A model generated the notes under the pieces. It was given only the letters and a program-made list of their open reading frames with translations, was not told where the DNA came from and searched no databases. A stretch of 64,000 nt of DNA. Source: G965218495 sp965262785. Lineage in GTDB: Bacteria; Bacteroidota; Rhodothermia; Rhodothermales; Bin80. The translations under genes and the position numbers were made by a program. Below are positions 1 through 7,694 of the stretch, one piece after another. The DNA lies in NCBI GenBank assembly GCA_965262785.1, contig OZ253559.1:4092001-4156000 (forward strand). Direction: 5' to 3'. Positions within the stretch are counted from its first letter, which is position 1. Each line of letters begins with the position of its first letter.

Positions 1-135
1 AAGTAAGGCAAGCTTCGGCTAAGGACAACGGCAGACCTTTGCGCAGTTGTGCATACTCCAACCATGCTACTCCTCGAGCTGCACGCTGCGTACGCGTAGC
101 TGCATACGATTGGCCAACGCTTTACGAGGTAATCC

Positions 136-330
136 ATGCCTGCAAGAAAAATCTCCATGTGTAAACTCAAAGAAATACTTCGCCTGGCATTCGAGGGCGG
201 GATGGGTGTACGATCCCATAGCCCGCTGCTTGGGATTGTCGCACAGTACGGTAATGAATGTCAATAGTCTTTCCCGGTCTGCGACAATTGTTAGTACAGG
301 AAATGTTTTAAGCCCCGAAAAACGGAAATG
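136..330 (+). pseudogene. IS21-family istA N-terminal remnant (frameshifted)
   Basis: The reading frame from ATG 136 gives MPARKISMCKLKEILRL, the start typical of IS21-family IstA transposases. The helix-turn-helix that should follow (IARCLGLSHSTV) is in another frame, so a frameshift lies near 200-225. No catalytic DDE domain follows, so this is a dead fragment. A second, independent istA start lies at 1751, so IS21-type elements have visited the region at least twice. Confidence 0.65.
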
Positions 331-586
331 AACGACCGGAAGGGCACCCTGCACGCCGCCTGAGATCACCGCGCACAAACAAGGGTGGAACCGCCTCGGA
401 ATCGCCGCGGATCGCGCCCGATCGCTCAGGTACGGCCCGGGGCGATTTCGGAGACCTTTTCCTGATAACCCTGACTATCTGGGGACGCTGAAGCCGTCGG
501 GGCGGGCTTTAGCACCCGTGGGACGCGTGCCCGCGCAGCACCTAGGTCTGCTCCTGCCAGGTGGAACGCTCTACGCGTTCCAGTAT

Positions 587-823
587 CTAATCGTCATCGT
601 CAGAAGCGTCGCTATCAGCAATAGACGCTGCGGTACGCCTCTCTGGCGGCTTAACTTTTCGTGCTTCCAGGAATGCGCGCTCGCCATCAATCAGGGTGTC
701 CAACCTCAAGCGGATGAGACCCGAATGATCACCGTCTCGCAATAGCTGGACGGAATCTATTGGAAAGCCGTGGCTAGGCCTGCGATCGCCCGCTTCTGAG
801 CGCTGAAAGATTTTTACCGACAA
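587..823 (-). CDS. small hypothetical protein with acidic C-terminus
   Basis: A 78-codon frame starting at a TTG, with an AAGGGA-like purine run about 10 bases upstream on the minus strand. The product has a mixed, plausible composition and ends in an acidic tail (DSDASDDDD). I recognise no domain. The TTG start and short length make it uncertain. The flanking 331-586 and 824-904 hold nothing I can identify. Confidence 0.2.
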   Translation of the reverse strand: MSVKIFQRSEAGDRRPSHGFPIDSVQLLRDGDHSGLIRLRLDTLIDGERAFLEARKVKPPERRTAASIADSDASDDDD

Positions 824-904
824 GGGGTTTCAATCCCTTCTACGGCGGAGCGCGGACGACGTCAGGATGGAGCAAATTGCGGGTTAAGAAAATGACGTGA
901 GTGC

Positions 905-1021
905 TTAAGCTGCAAATTCCACCACGGGCTTGAATTTCTTGATTTCGGCAGCAGGGGCACGCGGACTGGTGAATGATCCGGACTCGATGTGGACCTTTGG
1001 CTTGATATGATGCGTATTGAG
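905..1021 (-). pseudogene. 3' fragment of an unidentified gene (PAAEIKKFKP tail)
   Basis: On the minus strand an open frame reads to a stop at 905 and ends in the peptide PRAPAAEIKKFKPVVEF. A related but decayed copy, with an in-frame stop at the matching place, lies at 28,011-28,080. This indicates the 3' end of a real gene whose body has been lost. I do not recognise the family. Confidence 0.35.
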
Positions 1022-1047
1022 CGCCTCATAGCTGAGCCTTAAGGAGG

Positions 1048-1248
1048 ATGACTAAGAAAGTGATAACACGGCAGTCCACGAGCGTGCATTCCAACCCCGG
1101 AGGAAGTGCCGTTCACGATGATTCGCGAGCACGCATCGTCGTGCGTGCGACCGACACAGTGCACGCTGTAAGTCCTACTTCTGAGCGGATCATCAAGGAG
1201 ACCTCGGTGAAGCGCCGACAAGCCATAAAGGTGCTGGCAAATCGATAG
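1048..1248 (+). CDS. antitoxin of a Doc/Fic-type toxin-antitoxin pair
   Basis: A 66-aa protein with a strong Shine-Dalgarno (AAGGAGG, ending about 2 bases before the ATG). Its C-terminus (ERIIKETSVKRRQAIKVLA) matches the short helical tail shared by small antitoxins encoded just before Doc/Fic-domain toxins, which wraps the toxin and blocks it. The following frame encodes the Doc-like protein and overlaps this gene. The N-terminal 40 residues are poorly conserved and I see no clear DNA-binding fold. The pairing is inferred mainly from the tail and the gene order. Confidence 0.6.
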   Translation: MTKKVITRQSTSVHSNPGGSAVHDDSRARIVVRATDTVHAVSPTSERIIKETSVKRRQAIKVLANR

Positions 1249-1624
1249 GCGGCACTATCGCGTTACTTACAACGACGCGATTCGCTGTCATGAGGAAGCT
1301 CTTCTGGATGGCGGGGCCCCAGGGATCATAAGCGAGCATGTGATTCGGTCAGCGCTGGGTCGCCCGTACCATGACTACTACCCAGACATCCATCAGAAGG
1401 CAGCCGCCCTGATTCACGCGATCGTTTCAAGTCGCGGATTTGTAGACGGGAATAAACGAACGGCCCTCTATCTGACGGAACTGTTCGTTCAGAGAAGTGG
1501 CTATGAATTGGCCATTGATGACCTGGAATTCGTGGAGGCTCTAACGAGCGTTGCATGCGGTCAAATGAGTTGTGAGAATCTCGCGGAGTGGATTTGTATA
1601 CTGCGACGTTATTCGAACAGGTAA
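1229..1624 (+). CDS. Doc-like Fic-domain toxin with altered catalytic motif
   Basis: The frame is open from 1229 and carries the Doc family layout: NDAIRCHEEALL, GAPGI near the start, then a GFVDGNKRTALYL motif and C-terminal helices. Doc/Fic proteins transfer AMP or phosphate to targets such as EF-Tu. The motif normally reads HxFxDGNKR, but here the leading histidine is an arginine (SSRGFVDGNKRT), so the catalytic base is missing. No ATG or GTG precedes the conserved start. The first GTG (1340) would remove about 35 residues, so translation must use a rare start (ATC 1241 is one option) or the gene is dead. It overlaps the antitoxin gene. It is probably an inactivated toxin. Confidence 0.6.
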   Translation, partial: RCWQIDRRHYRVTYNDAIRCHEEALLDGGAPGIISEHVIRSALGRPYHDYYPDIHQKAAALIHAIVSSRGFVDGNKRTALYLTELFVQRSGYELAIDDLEFVEALTSVACGQMSCENLAEWICILRRYSNR

Positions 1625-1750
1625 CTCGAAGGAATTCGAACACTGGATTCTGGCTGTGACTCGTGCCCGAGGCACGTTGGTCTGCACGGTGCTGGAGCTT
1701 TGCTTAACCCCGGGGCTATTGGGGTTCTCTGTTAACCAACCGAGAGCCCG

Positions 1751-2182
1751 GTGCCCAGAAAGCGAATCTCCATGCGAAAGATCAAAGACGTACTTCGCCT
1801 GCGTTACTGGGAGGAATACAGCCTGCGCGCAACGGCCCGCTGTCTGAGTATCTCTGTCAGCACAGTAAGCAACTATATCAACCGCGCAGCCGAGGCCCAG
1901 TTGGAGTGGCCGCTGCCGGACGAGTTGACCGATGCAGAGCTGCAAGAGCGGTTCTTCCCAAAGCCCAAGGAGGCCGCGGCGCGGCCCGTGCCCGACTGGA
2001 GCTGGGCCTCAACCGTAAGGTCCCCGACCGTAACGATCTCGGGATCTGGCTGGCAACCCACCACCAGAGGCCAAGTGGCTCGTCGCATCGGCGCACATGT
2101 CATTGTTTACGAGGGGGCGCGCGACTGGGGCCGGGCGGGCAGATACGCGGGGCTGTCGGTGCTCCATCCTTTCCCCAGATAA
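1751..2182 (+). pseudogene. IS21-family istA N-terminal remnant
   Basis: From GTG 1751 the frame reads PRKRISMRKIKDVLRLRYW, then an HTH (RATARCLSISVSTVSNYI) and WPLPDELTDAELQERFFP, the conserved first ~75 residues of IstA. Similarity stops near 1995. The rest of the frame is unrelated and ends at 2182, before any catalytic domain. No istB ATPase follows. The upstream 1625-1750 region shows short palindromes but no terminal repeat I can define. Confidence 0.7.
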
Positions 2183-2224
2183 TACTAATTGTCAGAGGAA
2201 AGACAACCCCGCGTATCTGCCCGC
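2135..2224. repeat. 23-bp inverted repeat abutting the GIY-YIG gene
   Basis: Arms 2135-2157 and 2202-2224 are reverse complements at 22 of 23 positions (core GCGGGCAGATACGCGGGG), separated by 44 nt. The right arm ends one base before the stop codon of the minus-strand GIY-YIG gene. The long perfect stem could act as a terminator or be a recombination or folded-DNA substrate. There is no U-tract to settle it. Confidence 0.6.
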
Positions 2225-2749
2225 TCACGGGCCGCGCGCTGGGAGCGCTCCTCGGCGGCGGGCCGCCTCCCTGTTGTAGCAGTCCTTACAGCGGGAGTGC
2301 AGTCCATTGAACCGGGTCCGGTCCTTGTAGAAAGCGGTGTGCGGCAGGCAATCACGGCATAGGGAGCATGTGTACGTGCCAGGGCGAACAGGTTTATTCC
2401 GCCTGCGCCCTGCCCTGGAGCGGCGTCTGGATGTGTTGGACGGCGTGAATGGCAAGGTGCGTGCCCCTGGAGCCAGGCGCGTCAGGCGATTGAGCGGGTC
2501 GGCCTCTGCATGGATGAAGGCCAGCTCGCGGGCGTAGGCCTTCCCTGCAGGTACGTCCGCGGCCAGGATAGTAAGCTCGTAGGGCTGGCCAGCACTGAGC
2601 TGCCTGTAAAGCTCCATGTTGACGGCGGCGTGCAGCTGGCCGTGCTGACGGATGCGCACGGCGACCTCCTTAGAGGTAACGCCCACGTAGGCGCGCCCAT
2701 CCGCAAAGCCGATGCGGTAAATAGTACACGAGAGCTCAGAAGTGTCCAT
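2225..2749 (-). CDS. GIY-YIG nuclease-domain protein with C-terminal zinc finger
   Basis: A 174-aa protein. Residues about 8-85 form a GIY-YIG domain (TIYRI, then AYVGVTSKEVAVRIRQH, with basic residues and a later Glu). Residues about 122-165 form a four-cysteine zinc module (CSLCRDCLPHTAFYKD, then CKDCYNREAARRR) like those appended to phage and homing endonucleases. The middle is a basic Arg-rich linker. Such proteins nick DNA and often occur as free-standing mobile endonucleases. The gene stands alone between an inverted repeat and a Sel1-gene remnant. Start ATG at 2749 gives a natural N-terminus just before the GIY strand. The biological target is unknown. Confidence 0.6.
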   Translation of the reverse strand: MDTSELSCTIYRIGFADGRAYVGVTSKEVAVRIRQHGQLHAAVNMELYRQLSAGQPYELTILAADVPAGKAYARELAFIHAEADPLNRLTRLAPGARTLPFTPSNTSRRRSRAGRRRNKPVRPGTYTCSLCRDCLPHTAFYKDRTRFNGLHSRCKDCYNREAARRRGALPARGP

Positions 2750-2809
2750 GTCTGGCTGCTACAGGCCCAGCACATCGCCACACTCACCGGCCGACGGCGG
2801 CGGCCTTCC

Positions 2810-2940
2810 TTTCCCTGGACACCTGCATCTCCGTCAGTGCCTGCAGCTGCGCCGTGTCATGCTGTGACGTATCCATGGCGGTCTATGGGTGGTGAATCAC
2901 TATCCCATAATAAGCCCGCAGGGATGCGAGATGCTGGAGC
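2810..2940 (-). pseudogene. collapsed remnant of a Sel1-repeat gene
   Basis: From ATG 2876 the minus strand reads MDTSQHDTAQLQALTEMQV. Its first part matches the start region of the Sel1 gene near 11.75 kb, and ALTEMQV matches the very end of that gene near 11.23 kb. The upstream leader (tagtgattcaccac... to 2940) is also shared. This is what remains when the repeat region between start and end has been deleted. Confidence 0.5.
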
Positions 2941-3646
2941 TGGATGCATTGGGTGGGGATTATGACAGAACGCGGCTGTTAACCTTTCTATATAATTCCC
3001 GCCTATACCCTGCGGCTTGCGCCGCATAATAGCGGGCAACAGCGCCCGCGGGCCGTGTTCCCACGGGTTCAGGCGCACAATTGTACTAAACGAACGTAAC
3101 CACGATGAAGGCAATGACCCGCACGCCCGCGCTGCATGTACCGGGTGGTTTGCCCGTCGCCCACCGCAGGGGTATCTGCGCCGCGCCCGTCTGGAAACAA
3201 CAAGGCCGCAAGCGACCGGTTAAGTACATTTTCTGTACGCTTAGAAGAGGGCACCGAGAGCACCGAAGTCCTCTGCTTATCCAGCAGGAAGATCGTTGCC
3301 GAAGCACATTAGGGAGGCTCGGCGACTCTATGGCAACCTGGAGAGACAAGGCTGAGCAACCGTAGCGCCTGGGTCGGGTGTCACATGTTGTCCACCGAAT
3401 ACACCACAACCGTGGGGATCACCGGGGAGGGATCAAATACGGATGTGGATTCAATGGGTCCGTAAGCACGGCCGGACATGGCTATGCGCTTGGATTCCCC
3501 ATTGGACCGAAGGCAGTCGCCTACTGACACTCGTCCATTACTGACTTGGCCACGCCGTCTACGCCCCGGGGGTAACCGGGCGGAGTCATTGCGCGGCTAC
3601 GACCTGCAGGCTTTCGCGCCGGTTTTGGCGTCTTTCAGGTACAAGA
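2941..3646. other. 706-bp stretch with no recognisable gene
   Basis: Open frames here are short, mutually overlapping and of unnatural composition. I see no RNA gene, terminal repeat or conserved peptide. It separates the Sel1 remnant from the recombinase site. Confidence 0.5.
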
Positions 3647-3682
3647 GTTAACTTTCGATAATTGTAGTTATCGAAAGCTAAC
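3647..3682. repeat. lox-like palindrome upstream of the tyrosine recombinase
   Basis: Two 15-bp arms, GTTAACTTTCGATAA (3647-3661) and TTATCGAAAGCTAAC (3668-3682), are inverted repeats at 14 of 15 positions around a 6-bp centre (TTGTAG). The site ends 4 bases before the recombinase ATG at 3687. Arm length and spacer fit the core sites bound and exchanged by tyrosine recombinases (for example lox or dif), and the position would also suit autoregulation. Function is inferred. Confidence 0.55.
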
Positions 3683-3686
3683 CACC

Positions 3687-4652
3687 ATGGCGACACTACC
3701 CGCTGCCAATACGCTGCCCGAGGCGCTGGGTGGCCGCCAGGCCGCCCTCATCAGCGCCTCGCTCTCGGCCAACACCCGGCGGGCTTACCGACACGCGTGG
3801 GATGCCTGGCTGGTATGGCTGGGCCAGGAGGAGGCCTCGGACGTCACCGCGAGCGCCTACCTCGCTGCGATGCATGACGCGGGCAAGGCGCCCGCCACCT
3901 GCGCTCTGCACGCAGCGGCCTTGCGCTTCGCTCACCGAGTGGGGGTCCGGGGCGCGCCCGTACCTGGGCCGCTCGTGGAACGGACACTGGCGGGTATCCG
4001 CAGGGAGGGCCGCGCCCGCGGCCGCGGGCAGGTCGAGGGTATCACGTGGAGTCAGGCCGATGCCACCGCGCAGGTGGCGGCGCAGGCCGGTCTCTCCGGA
4101 CTCCGTGACGCGGCCCTGGTGGCCACCATGTCGGACGCACTGCTGAGGGCCTCTGAAGCCAGTGCCCTCACCGTGGCCGATATTCAGCGCCAGGCGGACG
4201 GCTCCGGGCTACTCGTCCTCGCGCACTCAAAGACGGATCAGGAAGGCCGGGGCAGCACGCTCTATCTCGGGCCGCCCACCATGGAGCGCATCACGGCCTA
4301 CCTGCAGGCTGCGGGGGTGTCGGAGGGGGTGCTTTTTCGACGCATGCGGCGCGGGGAGACGATCACGCCGTCCCCGCTCTCACCCACCAGTATCCGGAGC
4401 ATCGTCCGCGGCCGCGCTGCCGGCGCCGGACTCCAGGGCCGGCACAGCGCCCACAGCCTCCGGGTGGGGAGCGCCCAGTCACTCATAGAGCGCGGAGCCA
4501 CGCTGCCGGAGGCGCAGCTGGCAGGGCGCTGGCAATCCCCATCCATGGTGGCACACTACGCCGCCGGGCAGCTGGCAGGACGCGGCGCGGTGGCCAAGCT
4601 CAGGTACGCTACACAAGCAGGCGATCCTGTCCCGCACGATCAGGCCACATAG
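3687..4652 (+). CDS. tyrosine recombinase / site-specific integrase
   Basis: A 321-aa phage-integrase-family protein. The N-terminal SAM-like core-binding domain spans roughly residues 20-110 (SANTRRAYRHAWDAWLVWL). The catalytic domain carries Arg I in LLRASEASAL, a lysine in AHSKTDQEG, the HxxR box HSLRVGSAQ, the GRW box, and the nucleophile in MVAHYAAGQ. All active-site residues appear present, so it is likely functional. ATG 3687 follows a palindromic candidate core site by 4 bp. It may have moved parts of the island. A truncated relative lacking the tyrosine lies at 5031-5351 on the other strand. The 3' end overlaps a PIN-domain remnant, consistent with recombination into that gene. Confidence 0.88.
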   Translation: MATLPAANTLPEALGGRQAALISASLSANTRRAYRHAWDAWLVWLGQEEASDVTASAYLAAMHDAGKAPATCALHAAALRFAHRVGVRGAPVPGPLVERTLAGIRREGRARGRGQVEGITWSQADATAQVAAQAGLSGLRDAALVATMSDALLRASEASALTVADIQRQADGSGLLVLAHSKTDQEGRGSTLYLGPPTMERITAYLQAAGVSEGVLFRRMRRGETITPSPLSPTSIRSIVRGRAAGAGLQGRHSAHSLRVGSAQSLIERGATLPEAQLAGRWQSPSMVAHYAAGQLAGRGAVAKLRYATQAGDPVPHDQAT

Positions 4653-4759
4653 ACGCCCATGCATGCAGCCGCACGCATACCATCTCTCGACGTCAGGCCG
4701 ATCTCGGCAACAAATGTGTTGGTGTCCAAGATCAACACTTCCTCCCCTGTTACTTCCAT
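4640..4759 (-). pseudogene. PIN-domain N-terminal remnant
   Basis: From ATG 4759 the minus strand encodes 39 residues with the PIN-like start VLILDTNTFVAEIGLTSRDG, containing the first catalytic Asp, and then stops at 4640. The wording resembles DUF4935-type PIN proteins, which are RNases often found in defence loci. The rest of the gene is gone, cut near the recombinase 3' end. The region 4760-5030 holds no gene I can identify. Confidence 0.45.
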
Positions 4760-5030
4760 TAGTTCTCCTGTGTGCATGGCCGGCCGTTCCTATATCGGCT
4801 GTATGCGAATCTAACCCAACTCGATTCAATGTGTCGCCACTACTCCCTAATAACACGTCAAACGCGACATATGTACGGCACGCCGCAGCGGGTTAAGCCA
4901 GCATGTTCGATCTGCTGGTAGCCTACTGCTTCAAAGTTTGCATACGTCTCATTGTCCAACTCCGTATTCTTGCGCAAGCGCATCACATATGTCGATACTA
5001 TAAGGCCCAAGCGGTACGCACCCGACCATC

Positions 5031-5351
5031 CTACCCTGCGGCCCGCGCAGCGTAGTAACGTGCGACAGCACCTTTTCCGGCTCCCTGCGCCCGCGCATGG
5101 TGTGCCAGCATAGATGGTGACTTCCAGCGTCCTGCCGCCTGGAGCTCCACTATCGACATGTTCATTGCAGCCAGGTCCACGGCCATTCCTACCCGGGGAG
5201 AGTGGTCCGTGAAGCGTCCGTTCAGCCCGAATTGTAGGGCTGCGTTCGCCATGCGGCGGGCTACAGTGCGACTAGACATGCCGACTATGGACATGTCACC
5301 AGCGTCATCCGCTCGGATATCTTGCAGGGCCGTCACAGTAGGCCGGGACAA
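5031..5351 (-). pseudogene. C-terminal fragment of a tyrosine recombinase lacking the tyrosine
   Basis: A 106-aa frame matching the last third of the integrase at 3687-4652: it has an HxxR-type box (HSPRVGMAVDL) and the box GRWKSPSM. The nucleophile position reads AHHAR, so the catalytic tyrosine is a histidine. The N-terminal two thirds, including Arg I, are missing. It cannot catalyse recombination. It lies 42 bp downstream of the Hsp90-like gene and may be the scar of a former integrase. Confidence 0.7.
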
Positions 5352-5393
5352 GCCGGAGTTCGCACCGGGGAGCGCACGCTGGGCGGGAACTCG

Positions 5394-7694
5394 TCAGACC
5401 AGAGCAGAATCTATTCCCAGAATCTGGTGCCGGACTGTGAACCGCAGAGTCTTGTCGGTTGGCACGAAGTGCCGCTCGAACTCTTCTGGAATCGGTAAGA
5501 AGATGTTGTTCTTCAACACGAGGGGCGTATGTACCAGAGTTCGTGTGCCGGTGCGGTTGTGGCCAGCCTCTCCTAATAGGTTCTCGAATTGAATGTCGTA
5601 ATAGACGACTGCCTGTCCGTGGCTGTAGAAGAGATACCCTGCTCGATGTCCGCCCCATGAAAAGTCGGTCGATGGCCTACGCTCCAAGAACACTCGGCGA
5701 TACAGAATGTGTGCATCTCTGGTGAGAGCAAGATAGTACCTTGAGAGACCGATTACAGATTGTACGTCGGTCGCATCCAGCAATTTCCCACCTACTTCAG
5801 TTTCAAGCAGGCGCACATTCAACTCTTGTCGAATATCTTCGACGGATTTGCCTCCCGTCTGTTGCGCGACCTGGTTTACTTGCTGTGTGACCGACGCGAC
5901 ATCACTCCTGCCGATGGATGTCACTCTTGGTACGCGCGATCTCCGGCCCCCAAACACGGCAGCTACATCCTCGGGAGCCATGTTCGTAATCGCCGCCAAT
6001 CGCTGAATCCTGCTGATATCATCGGGATCGATCTCAAAAAACTCAACAGTCGACTGGAGCTTTCGAAGGAGGGCGTCGAAGTCTCGCTTCCGCAATTCAG
6101 GGTACGAGTTCTCCAGATGCGGCAAGATGGAGTCGCGGATAAAGATGTCGAACACCGCATCGAACGACAATGACTCACGAAGCAGGACAATCCTCTCGAT
6201 CTGGGGATGTCTGAAATCGATGAAGAGGACTCGGTTGCTACGCTGTGAAGGCGGTGTCCAGAGCATGGCGCCGTGAGACAACTCGCCGGCACGAACGTGC
6301 AGTCCATCGATCAAAAACTGAGTCCGCAGCCGGTCTAACAATTGGTATTGTAGCGCCATCTGAGGAAACGACAGATTGTCCACAACGCGCACACACGTAA
6401 CCCTGTCTTGGAGCGGCGCAGCATTGCAGTATTTCACTAGATACTGACGCTCAACCCGCTGTCTATGTCCATCTGATGACAACAGCACCACGATCTTCCC
6501 CTGTTCCATGAATGCTTGGATGATCGATGGATCATGACCGTCACGTGCGAAATACACCCCACCTTTCGGGGAGTCGCGTAAAGAGCTTAAGGCTACACGC
6601 CTACCGCTTCCATGCACACGCACGGTCGCGGAGCCAGCAAGGTGCCATCGTCCAAACTGGTCCAGGTATCTATAGAAGGATGAGAAACGTTCTGGTAGGC
6701 CGGGAGTACCTGAAATGTGCTCGGCCAAGCCGCGCTCGACCGCCGCTAGCAGGGTCTGTACGAGAGTGCGACTCTCGTCGGTTACTGCCTCGCGTCCTGC
6801 GGTCGGCCTAAGGGCAGGGCTATCGATTATCCCCCCTAGTCCAAAGATCGTCGTGATTGGGACATTCGCAAGCATGAACCCATGCTGGTAGGCCGACACT
6901 ACATTGGCAGTTGTCTGGAACACGGCGGAAACCGCTGTGTCTCTACGATTCCATAACAGCTTTTCGACCTCGATCTCGGCCTGGCCGTTCTGGAGAGCAC
7001 GCACGAAGATGGTAGCCTTGGCTGGGCCGCTTGCAACCTCGATCTCTGCTCCGTTGTCACGGCTTACAGAAGGGAAGGATTCCCTGGGCATCGGTCTTCC
7101 GGCGACTGTGACCGGCACGTCTAGTAACCGAACGATCGGTGTCAGGTATGCGACGATTTGCTCGTTGGTTATGGCCCGCATTAACGTTCCAGTGACCGTT
7201 GTCCCATAGTCACACTCGGGCGGTCCCGATTCATAGAAGACGCAGTTTTCTCTGGCGGATAGTTGGCTGCGCTCCGCGAATCCAACAACAGAACGTCGTG
7301 ATTCGTGAGTTCTCGTAACTACGACGAGTCGTGAGCAAACACCAAAATTCGCCATCCCGCCTATTCCGAACGTGCCCACAACTCCCGCGGCCTTGGCTTC
7401 CGGAGTGTGCTTGCCACTCTTGCCAATGCTCCAGTAGAAATTGGCAAGATCCTCTCGCGACATTCCGATACCGGTATCCGAAATCGACAAACGATCCCCC
7501 TCAAGCATGATGGCGATCCTGTGGTCGCGCGTCACAGCCTTGGTACTGTCGCGGTATTGCTGCATCCGTATTGCGTCGAATGCATTCTGCACGTTCTCCC
7601 TCAGAAACGCAAAGGGCGACGTGTATATCTCGCGGGCCAGGATCGGAAGAATCCGTTCCAGATCGACATCGATCGGATGAGCTTCGTCGATCAT
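5394..7694 (-). CDS. Hsp90-like GHKL ATPase, candidate defence protein
   Basis: A 766-aa protein with an HtpG/Hsp90-type ATPase fold at the N-terminus: the N box (ENVQNAFDAI, about residue 34), the G1 box (SDTGIGM, about residue 73) and the G2 box (GTFGIGGMANF, about residue 108). The nucleotide site looks intact. Residues about 130-500 align in style with an Hsp90 middle domain. The C-terminal 250 residues have no family I recognise and replace the usual dimerisation domain. It is longer than HtpG (about 620 aa) and is not a housekeeping copy. Its start overlaps the upstream nucleoside-phosphorylase-like gene by 4 bp (ATGA), so the two are translationally coupled. I infer a sensor or chaperone role controlling that partner. 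Confidence 0.75.
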   Translation of the reverse strand: MIDEAHPIDVDLERILPILAREIYTSPFAFLRENVQNAFDAIRMQQYRDSTKAVTRDHRIAIMLEGDRLSISDTGIGMSREDLANFYWSIGKSGKHTPEAKAAGVVGTFGIGGMANFGVCSRLVVVTRTHESRRSVVGFAERSQLSARENCVFYESGPPECDYGTTVTGTLMRAITNEQIVAYLTPIVRLLDVPVTVAGRPMPRESFPSVSRDNGAEIEVASGPAKATIFVRALQNGQAEIEVEKLLWNRRDTAVSAVFQTTANVVSAYQHGFMLANVPITTIFGLGGIIDSPALRPTAGREAVTDESRTLVQTLLAAVERGLAEHISGTPGLPERFSSFYRYLDQFGRWHLAGSATVRVHGSGRRVALSSLRDSPKGGVYFARDGHDPSIIQAFMEQGKIVVLLSSDGHRQRVERQYLVKYCNAAPLQDRVTCVRVVDNLSFPQMALQYQLLDRLRTQFLIDGLHVRAGELSHGAMLWTPPSQRSNRVLFIDFRHPQIERIVLLRESLSFDAVFDIFIRDSILPHLENSYPELRKRDFDALLRKLQSTVEFFEIDPDDISRIQRLAAITNMAPEDVAAVFGGRRSRVPRVTSIGRSDVASVTQQVNQVAQQTGGKSVEDIRQELNVRLLETEVGGKLLDATDVQSVIGLSRYYLALTRDAHILYRRVFLERRPSTDFSWGGHRAGYLFYSHGQAVVYYDIQFENLLGEAGHNRTGTRTLVHTPLVLKNNIFLPIPEEFERHFVPTDKTLRFTVRHQILGIDSALV

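Noticed and set aside
815..842. CRISPR-like GTTTCAATCCCTT sequence
   Set aside because: A single occurrence with a short hairpin. No second repeat or spacer pattern nearby.
2135..2224. Integron attC site
   Set aside because: Lacks the GTTRRRY/RYYYAAC core boxes, and the nearby recombinase is not an IntI type as far as I can see.
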